From assembly GCA_022747635.1 (NCBI GenBank), contig JAKTNV010000003.1:13014911-13078910 (forward strand): a DNA stretch of 64,000 nt, written 5' to 3'. Below the pieces are notes generated by a model. The model searched no databases. It saw only the letters and a program-made list of their open reading frames with translations, and was not told the origin of the DNA. The position numbers and the translations under genes are program-made. The DNA is from Hetaerina americana (lineage: Eukaryota; Arthropoda; Insecta; Odonata; Calopterygidae). Below, piece after piece: positions 56,975 through 64,000 of this stretch (its first letter is position 1; each line of letters starts with the position of its first letter).

Positions 56975-58110
56975 CATGGACTACAACCTTGATTAAGTGG
57001 AAGTGAATGAAAAAGAAGAATTGTGTGATTGCTAGTGGGAGCAATGATATGTATACCAGACATGATCAGTGTTACATTGAAAAAATGGGAAAGGCAGCTC
57101 TATGTGAGGACTAGAGAACATTAGGTTTAATTTCGCCTGCAGTTTAGGTGGTACTTGGGATCTTCAAGAAGTGGGTGGATAGAAGGCGGAATGATCAGTT
57201 TGTTTCCAGGAAGAAGAGAGGTTCCTGCAATGCCTTAGCAGTATTGATGCCACTAATGGAGAGGAACACAGAATACAATCAGGATCATTTGTTTTGTATA
57301 TTTCAAAGGTATTCATTAAAGTGAATTGGTTAAAATCAATGAATATATTGCAGAAAATAGGAGTAGATTGGAGGGATAGGAGGCTTATCATCAACATGTA
57401 TATGCTTCAGACTGCTCGTGTGCAAGTGGCCATTGAATATTGTAATGGGCAGTTTTAGGAAGAGGGGTAAGCCTGGGCTGTCTATCATTACCTGTGTTAA
57501 TCAAAGTGTGTAGAGAAAATGGTAAAGTGGCATGGGAAGAACTGGAAATAAATATAAAGGTGAGTGGGAAGTCCATAAAATCTACTAGATTTGTGGATGA
57601 TCAAGCTTTAGTTAGCCAATCAGCCATGAAGTTACAATAATTGTTGAATGCATTAGAAAATCAGTGTGATAGGTATGGGATGATTGTCAGTGTAAATAGA
57701 ACAAAGGTCATAAAGTGTTTAAGAAAAAGTTATACCTTAAAATGGGAGAGCAAATGCTGTAAGATGATTGGGAAAACGAAAAAGTACTGGGCATAGCGCG
57801 GCAGGAGAGAGACTTGTTTGGAGAAATCCTAAGGAGGCAGGAAAGGTGAATTGAGAGCATTTTATTGGCAATGGAATGTTGAAGGCTGATAGAAGGGAGA
57901 ACTCGGGGCAGGTGAGGAATGGGGAGGAAAAGGATCGGCATGATGGATGGAATGAATGAATGAAAGTAGAAAGAATGCAGAATTTAACTACTGTTGAATG
58001 TAGTTTGTGGTATCACACTGTGTCTTGTTAGACAAAGGTTAGAAATGTAGTGAAGTTCAGTCGGTGTCCATCCAAGCCTACCTTAAGTGGTAGAATACCA
58101 ATAATAATTC
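56975..58110 (+). mobile_element. LINE-A copy with 5' and 3' ends but a deleted middle
   Basis: GGACTACAACCTTGATTAAG at 56979 equals the LINE-A 5' end, and ATACCAGACATGATCAG and GTTACATTGAAAAAATGGGA continue it. At about 57095 it jumps to the RT region (GTGAGGACTAGAGAACATTA), then RT text (FVDDQ at 57590) and the 3' end at about 58105 (GGTGTCCATCCAAGCCTACC, AATAATAATT). The endonuclease and half of the RT are missing. Confidence 0.8.
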
Positions 58111-58711
58111 AGTTGATTATCCATACATGATCTGAATTAAGTAAGTGTGAAGGGCATTGCAGGAGTGAAATTATGTATAAGAGAAAGTGCTTGTTCAATA
58201 ATTCAAGGTTTTATTATAATACACATTTTAGATAAAGGTACTTTTCAGTAATAAAGAAAGCAGGCCTCTTTATCATTTTATGTTTTTTAAGTTTATGCTA
58301 CAATATGTGCATTGTAGAATTTATGAATACTTCAAATTCACTGCTTTTTGAGCCCGTTGAGAAGAATATAATAGAATTCAAATAGGTTCCTTCGGAAGCT
58401 CTTTCCTCGTGTGATTGTCCATTTCCTGGTCACACATGATGCAACCAAATTAGAAAAGGGGAGACAAGAAAAGAAGTCAAGGCAATTTGATGCCAAAGAT
58501 ATCATGTGGTAATTAAATAGGATGATCACATGACTGGGAACTGAAAAAGTCAGAAATTTGTGGAGAGCCACTTAAATTTGGGGATAGAATACCAATCCTC
58601 CCCGAAGGCTATGGTGCGGAACCAGCTTCATCATCTGAGGCGTGTCTCATCTGGAGATCTTATTGGTAATTATTTTGATGGGAGGTTGTACTTGTGATCA
58701 GGCAAGATTAT

Positions 58712-58749
58712 TTTGGCATTATATATATATAATTATATATAATGCCAAA
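58712..58749. repeat. AT-rich palindrome
   Basis: TTTGGCATTATATATA on the left mirrors TATATAATGCCAAA on the right, able to form a cruciform. It lies a few bases before the SINE-1 copy. Confidence 0.8.
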
Positions 58750-58755
58750 TGAAAC

Positions 58756-59027
58756 CATAAACACAGTAATCACCCCGAAGGTCGGTTTAGTAGGTGATGG
58801 AAGAGTTCACCCAGCACTAAGCCCGAAGGTGTGTGAAATTCACACATCAGGGTAGGGGGGCCAGTTCCTTTCCCTGTGCCGGTTATGGTTTTCCAGGAAG
58901 ATCTGGTGCCCGAAAAATCACATAGCTTGGGTGGAGCTGCAGGTGCCCAGAGTTCCTTGCCCGGGAATGGAACCCGGGACCCTCCGGTCGGCAATCCAAC
59001 GCTCTACCCACTGGACTACCGCGACCC
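58756..59027 (-). repeat. SINE-1, best-preserved copy
   Basis: On the minus strand: a head beginning GGGTCGCGGTAGTCCAGTGG with box A (TAGTCCAGTGGGTAGAGCG) and box B (GGGTTCCATTCCC), then the body (CACCCAAGCTATGTGATTTT, CAGATCTTCCTGGAAAACC, AAGGAAAGGAACTGGCCC, GTGTGAATTTCACACA). Full head plus body. Confidence 0.88.
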
Positions 59028-59600
59028 ACACAAATGTATATATACAATATGTGTGTGTGTGTGTATTATCACGCACAAATATAAGCACACACACACGAGG
59101 CTGATCGGAAAAGGAACCGACCTTGAATTTTCCAGCAGGCAGTATTCTATGGAGGTGCCACTGTGCTCAGTGGAAGGAGACCGCTCAATGTGTGAGCTTG
59201 AATTATTTTTTCCAACTATGAGTGAGCCAGTCACTATGTGCTGGCTGCCAAGTGAGGTGCTGTCATACATGTTCATCACTTTTCGATGCCTCTCGAGATG
59301 ATTAAAGAAGTTGATTTTATTGGGTCGTACCCATACTCCCATTACTTATCTCCAGCAGAGGACCTGCTGGAAACTACCAACACTGATCCTGAGTTTCTGA
59401 ACAATATGATAAATGGGCGACCCAGCAAAATCAATTCATTCAGTTTTGAAGTGTCAATCCAATTCAAATCAGCAAATGATGCTGCTGCACCCTTTGTGTG
59501 TACTATGTATGAATATGAGTCTCAGGAAAGCTCTTATTTCCATATTTGGTTGATTTTATAGAAAAATATCTTAGGAAATAATGTTATTTTCAGATCATGC
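59028..59600. other. Microsatellite and unrecognised open frames
   Basis: A (TG)n run at 59048-59065 and an ACACACAC run at 59085-59096. The following frame (59286-59561) looks less AT-driven than most (SYPYSHYLSPAEDLLETTN), but no family was recognised and no splice borders were found. GAGGCTGATCGGAAAAGGAA at about 59097 could be a transposon end; I could not find its partner. Confidence 0.35.
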
Positions 59601-59639
59601 CTCAATGGATCGTCTGATGTATATATTAACTATTAATTT

Positions 59640-61245
59640 TTAAAAAATTTTCCGCGGGTTTTCATGCGCGTATAGTGAATTCGTTTACCTCACGCGGACG
59701 AAATCCCGAACAGAAATTTTATCTTAATATTTGTCGAGTTTTCACCGCGCAGTCATTAACCTAGCAGCCGGTGCTAATTGGCGCGCCATAAGGTTTAATT
59801 ATGTTTTCGAAGAAGTACCGCGTTTGAAATTTGGATTGATCCGCATGGATTTGGGTGGCATCGTTTAAAATAACTTGTTCTGGTAAATCTTATATATTGT
59901 TCGTTATATGTGCATTCCATACCTGCGCCAGTTTTTACGTATTAAATCTGTCGGATATTTTAATACGAACATGGTAAAATTTTAGAATACTAGCCTTCCC
60001 ATTTGGATAGAGAAACAGTGGAATTTTTTTGGTTAGAAAGCTTCGGCAATTTAAAAAGAGATGTTAGCGAAACATGTTTGGCAAACCAAAGTTTCTAGAA
60101 TATCAGGAAGTAAATTGAAACTAGCGGCAAATTAGATGCTACAATGACGCAGTTGTTCTCAAGTTTAAATAATTTGCACTTTAATATGGTTCTTTGTGTC
60201 TGAACAAACTAGCTGTTAATACATGTTAGGAGACAGGTTCCAGAAATTGCCGGGCGTGGTCTCCCACGCCCGGATTGTCTAATTGTGAAAAATGTCATTG
60301 CGTAACTATTCTCGAAAGACATATTTCGGTCTAATTTTAGCATTTAGTTGATATAAAGAACGTTTAGACTCATTCAGAATAAGACTGAAGCCACTTGAGG
60401 TATATTTGGTGTTTGCGTGCATGTGCAGTTGTAAATCGTTATTTTTTCTGAAACTGAGTCACAGGTGTTTTATCTCTGGAAACCACCACCTGTTCATTCG
60501 TGGAACAGGCTTACCTACTCAAAAGGGGTTGTTTGCGCAGGCGTAATGGCGGTAAAAACGTATTTCTGATTATCCTTAAGGAACCCGTCCACAATATTTT
60601 TAGTATTATCAATTTCGACCATTAAATGTTGTATAAGTACTTTGTAGGGAGTTTAGTTTAAACAGCTTAGGAATGCAAATAAAATAAAGCTTTGGCGGAA
60701 CTTGTCTTTATAGGGATGAAAATGGACATTAACTATAGGTTGCTAGCGAAAATCGCGAACTCGTTTTTATTGTTTTTGAGTATTGCATGAGGCATATCAG
60801 GAGTATATACGAATTTCGGATGACATTATGACATCGTAACGTTGATTTCGTTTCAAAAAGTCAGTGCTGTACGATTGGGCGCGTCATGATTAATGATTAT
60901 ACACAGAACACGTTATCACTATAAATATTGACTTCTTCTGGACACGGTTGCTTTTATTATAGCTGAAGTTTTCGTCTAATACATTTGGAACTGCCATTTA
61001 TTTTCATTATTGTCGCTCAGGTACCTCATACCATTCTTCATCGGCGATTAGCATCTAAAAAATGTTGATATATAGTACGTATTTATTTATGGGCATCGAA
61101 TTCTTCAGTATAATATATTTCAAAATAGCATTGATTAAAACTTAATTAGTGGTATACTTGGAATTAATACATATATCCAAATTAATTGTAAAATATAAGA
61201 ACATGTCCAAATATAATCCCAAAAATGACCTTTTTAATGATGCAG
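59640..61245. other. CpG-bearing, repeat-poor stretch
   Basis: Compared with its surroundings it has many CpG steps (CCGCGGGTTTTCATGCGCGT, ACCGCGCAGTC, GGCGCGCCATAAGG) and none of the window's repeat families. It includes a GC-rich hairpin at 60250-60273. It could be a promoter or a 5' untranslated region of a gene not otherwise visible; inferred from composition only. Confidence 0.35.
60250..60273. repeat. GC-rich perfect hairpin
   Basis: CCGGGCGTGG, loop TCTC, CCACGCCCGG: a ten-pair stem in AT-rich surroundings. Confidence 0.85.
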
Positions 61246-61374
61246 GTTCAAAATGTTGGGGAGGAAAACTATAATTCAGAACATACTCCCGAAATGCACT
61301 TGAAAGAAAATTCTAACTCCGACTCCCCCATACCCAGGTCAAGATCGTCCTACGTCGTGTACGAGAAAAAATAA
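61246..61374 (+). CDS. Candidate terminal coding exon, unknown protein
   Basis: After an AG acceptor (TGATGCAG, with a T-rich run before it) an open frame reads VQNVGEENYNSEHTPEMHLK, then ENSNSDSPIPRSRSSYVVYE and KK before TAA at 61372-61374. Ser/Asn/Glu-rich composition is more protein-like than nearby frames. No upstream exon or family was found, so it may be chance. Confidence 0.25.
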   Translation, partial: VQNVGEENYNSEHTPEMHLKENSNSDSPIPRSRSSYVVYEKK

Positions 61375-61689
61375 TTGTGAGTTAAAGGAGTAAGCTGCGT
61401 TGAAACTTATTATTTGCTGCTGAAGAAGATATTAATTTCCTTTATTTAGCTACCTCACAGCATCTGCGACGGACATTTCACTGAATCGGGGATAAATGAT
61501 ACCACAAATGGAATCATGGCGGAGTGAAAAAAAGCAGATATGAAGTGTAAATATTTCTTTCACTATTTATTCTAATGATATATTGTTTCAACTTTCCATG
61601 ATGCTTCAATAGTGATTTTGGATGTGTCTATCTGTGGTTGTAATTTCTTATAAGTAAGTCCGTTCTCAATAACAAGAACTGTTTTTTCT

Positions 61690-61905
61690 ATTGATTGTGA
61701 TAGAACTGGCGAGGTAGGCAGAGGAAAAGGAGAGGCATGTTGGACGGAATGAAGGGAGTTAGAGTGTATGCAGAATCGAGGATAGTTTATTTTACTGTGG
61801 GGTTTCAGATTATCAGGTTGATAGACGAAGCTAAAAAGTGTATTCATGTTACGTCGGTGTCCATCCAAAACGTACCTTAAATAGTAGACTAACAAATTAT
61901 AATGT
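61690..61905 (+). mobile_element. LINE-A 3' fragment
   Basis: GGCATGTTGGACGGAATGAA equals LINE-A 13745-13762 (GATGTTGGACGGGATGAA), and GGTGTCCATCCAAAACGTAC then CTTAAATAGTAGACTAA is the 3' end. Confidence 0.75.
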
Positions 61906-62083
61906 TGAAAAATGGTATTTGGAGTAGCATTCGGGAGAGTTAAAAATAAATGAGAAACTTTTTGAAGTAAGTAGAGGGTAAAGGGATGGATACTATTTAG
62001 ATTGAGGATGGTGGCATTTTCTGTTTTGAGTGCAGAGCTAAAGAGAAACTGATGTATGGAGTATTTTGAGGACGTATCTACAT

Positions 62084-63270
62084 CTACATCTATTTAATAC
62101 CCCGCAAGCCGCCGCAAGGGCGTGTGGCGGGGGGTGTTAGGACACCACCCGTAATTTAGAAAAGAAAGAGAAAAAAAACCGCATGCAATAACCACAAAAT
62201 CATATACCCAAAAAAAAAAAAAACTTGGCATAAATTCATGCATGAACACTTACACCCCACACACATGCAAACACTCAATCTACACCTTACATACACATGC
62301 ACCTGAAAGTATACCTAACATCTCTATAGTGTTTAATTTTGTTCCGACTTTTAAATTCAACGTTTTTAATATTTCTAAAGTGACTTCGGTTTCTTACTAT
62401 TATGATTTCTGATTGTTCGGGGAAAGAATGAGTATTTGTACCTATCTGTCCTGGAATCTATCTCCCTTAGTTTATCTTTGTGGTCTGATCTATCTAAGTA
62501 GTGTGGGGCCATTATAATTCTTTCAGTGTCATAGTTAAACTCGTTTGTTCTGAACCTTTCTAAAAGTCTAAGCCTCGCTTGTTCTCTCCGCATTCCAAGT
62601 GGTTCCCAGCCTAAATCCACTAAAAGATCTGTCACACTTGTGTTCTTATCATAACAATTTTTAACGAATCTAGCGGATTTTCTCTGGACTTTATCTAATT
62701 CTTTTTGCCAAATTTTCTCCCACGGATCCCAAATACTTGCGGCATATTCCAAATGAGGTCTAACTAGAGCAAAATAACACCTCTCTTTAACTTTTTCATT
62801 ACATTTCCCCACCACCCGTTTTATGAAGCCAAGTTTCTTTAAAGCTGATCCGCATATTGTCCTGATATGTGCTCCCCATGAAAGGCGTGGTGTTAGAACA
62901 ACCCCCAAATATTTAACTTGATTTGCCGTAGTCAATACTGAACCCTCTATTTTGTAGTTTATATCCTGTTCCTCGCTTCCTTTATTCCAAAATTTCAAAA
63001 CTGCACACTTATCTATATTAAGTGTTAATCCCCATTTATTGCACCATTCCGAGATATTGTCTAAGTCTCTAGAGAGTAGCTCGCGATCTAGTTGGCTCCT
63101 TATTTCCCTGTATATCACCGTGTCGTCAGCAAATAACCTTAGATTGCTACTAACGTGTGTGCTTAAGTCATTTATGTATATTAAGAACAGAAGAGGCCCT
63201 ATTACACTTCCCTGGGGGACGCCCGAAGTTACATCTCTATCGTATGTGATATGGTGTATGTTATGCAATT
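62084..63270 (-). mobile_element. LINE-B, 5'-truncated non-LTR retrotransposon
   Basis: The minus-strand element begins inside the RT domain, carries an open frame to 62375, then a 3' untranslated part with an oligo-T run (62210-62222 as A on the plus strand). It ends CACCCCCCGCCACACGCCC, GCGGCTTGCGGGGTATTAAA and the tail AGATGTAGATGTAGATACG. The two other LINE-B 3' ends are at 25.4 and 26.6 kb. Truncation at the 5' side is the usual result of incomplete reverse transcription. Confidence 0.88.
62375..63268 (-). pseudogene. LINE-B reverse transcriptase, C-terminal 297 codons
   Basis: Open from the RT motif B (TSGVPQGSVIGPLLFLIYIN) through the catalytic box LRLFADDTVIY, then LDNISEWCNKWGLTLNIDKC, VKYLGVVLTPRLSWGAHIRT (thumb) and LVRPHLEYAASIWDPW to a basic C-terminus. 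The start Met is only where the truncated frame opens. Motif A and the endonuclease are missing, so it cannot be active. The text resembles CR1/jockey-superfamily elements annotated in arthropods. The uninterrupted frame suggests a recent insertion. Confidence 0.88.
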
Positions 63271-63499
63271 GAATTAAGTGTATTAGCCTGTGATTATGAT
63301 TTTAACAGTGTTGTCATAAGTAAAAAATAAGAATTTTGAACAACGGAAAAGTTCCGGTTATACATGAAATATTCAGCGAAATTTTGAAATGAACATTTCT
63401 GATGACTCGTACGGGAGAATTGTTTAAAGTATGCCTCCATATTTTAGTTGTATAAAAGGATTGGGATAATGCAATAATTGCACTTTTTTATTAAAGTAA

Positions 63500-63990
63500 G
63501 GGGAATTAAGTGGAATACAAAACATGTAGACCAATTAGCCTTCTCAGTGCCCTGGGGAAAGTATTTGGTGGAGTATTGATTGGACGAGATGCGTAGGAAG
63601 GCAGTATTGAATAAAATGCGAAGTTTGTAATGTGATAGGTGATGTATAGAACATTCGTTTGCCCTTCTGCATTTCCTTGAGAAATTCTTTGATTTGATGA
63701 GAAAAGATAGATTGCATTATAAGATTTGGAGAATGCATCCAACAGAGTAAATAGAGGAAAGTTGAGAAAATGTAGAATGGGTGTACAGTTGATGAATGTT
63801 ATAAAATCCATCCATGCAAAATGGTAAAGTAAGTGTATGAGTGAATGGTATCTTGTCTGTGCATTGAATGGTTTGACTTAGACATGCTGCGGACCAAGGT
63901 TACGTGATGCCTCCGTAGCTTTTCAATATTTTTATGAATAAAAGATAAATGCATGCAGAAAGTAGGTAGGTGTAAATTGCTCACCATCTC
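63500..63990 (+). mobile_element. LINE-C reverse transcriptase fragment, decayed
   Basis: Plus-strand pieces across frameshifts: ISLLSALGKVFGGVLIGRD-like text near 63535-63590, then DLENASNRVNRGKLRKCRMG and VQLMNVIKSIHAKW near 63720-63825, matching the LINE RT text DLEKAYDRVNREKLW and NAVKSMY (motif A region). Its Asp of motif A is Asn here. It runs to the window edge. Confidence 0.65.
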
Positions 63991-64000
63991 TGAAATAACA

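Noticed and set aside
58876..59301. 141-codon plus-strand frame
   Set aside because: It lies across the antisense SINE-1 and a microsatellite.
59286..59561. 91-codon plus-strand frame as a host gene
   Set aside because: Composition is plausible but no family, acceptor, donor or partner exon supports it.

Overview
This window is an AT-rich, intron-rich stretch of an animal nuclear genome. The gene models, the transposon mix (mariner, piggyBac, Harbinger, Penelope-like, several LINE and tRNA-derived SINE families) and the scattered, decayed repeat copies suggest an arthropod, most likely an insect with a large, repeat-laden genome. I cannot name the species from sequence alone. No bacterial operon, CRISPR array or phage structure is present.

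Three host genes are supported. (1) Positions 4281-7845 (+) hold the last three coding exons of a protein ending in an Smr domain, most like NEDD4-binding protein 2; its upstream exons were not found here. (2) Positions 21132-21480 (-) hold a two-exon gene for a 70-residue protein with one membrane segment, of unrecognised function. (3) Positions 21779-56261 (+) hold a complete 19-exon DIS3/RRP44 gene, the catalytic subunit of the RNA exosome. All exon phases join, giving 1020 residues with CR3, PIN, cold-shock, RNB and S1 regions and both sets of catalytic acidic residues. Genes 2 and 3 are head to head, 298 bases apart, so that gap is probably a bidirectional promoter. A weak candidate terminal exon lies at 61246-61374.

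Everything else recognisable is mobile DNA. Region 1-8 kb: LINE, mariner, piggyBac and SINE pieces in and around the Smr gene. Region 8-21 kb: intergenic, with a near full-length LINE (10620-13917, flanked by a 9-base target duplication), a Penelope-like element inside long inverted repeats (14921-16103), a second Penelope-like remnant, and mariner and SINE pieces. Region 21-56 kb: DIS3, whose large introns carry a piggyBac carrying a nested LINE (intron 5), a mariner and a Harbinger element plus a near-perfect foldback (intron 8), a Tc1/mariner, a jockey-like LINE and a mariner end (intron 11), a head-to-head SINE pair (intron 14), a LINE piece and another mariner (intron 15), a SINE with an 11-base target duplication (intron 17) and LINE pieces (intron 18). 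Region 56-64 kb: an internally deleted LINE, a complete SINE, a CpG-bearing stretch with no recognised repeat, and a 5'-truncated LINE with a 297-codon open frame.

For cross-reference I call the repeat families LINE-A (the 10.6 kb element), LINE-B (the 62 kb element, tail with TGTAGA units), LINE-C (63.5 kb), and SINE-1, SINE-2 and SINE-3. These are local labels, not database names.
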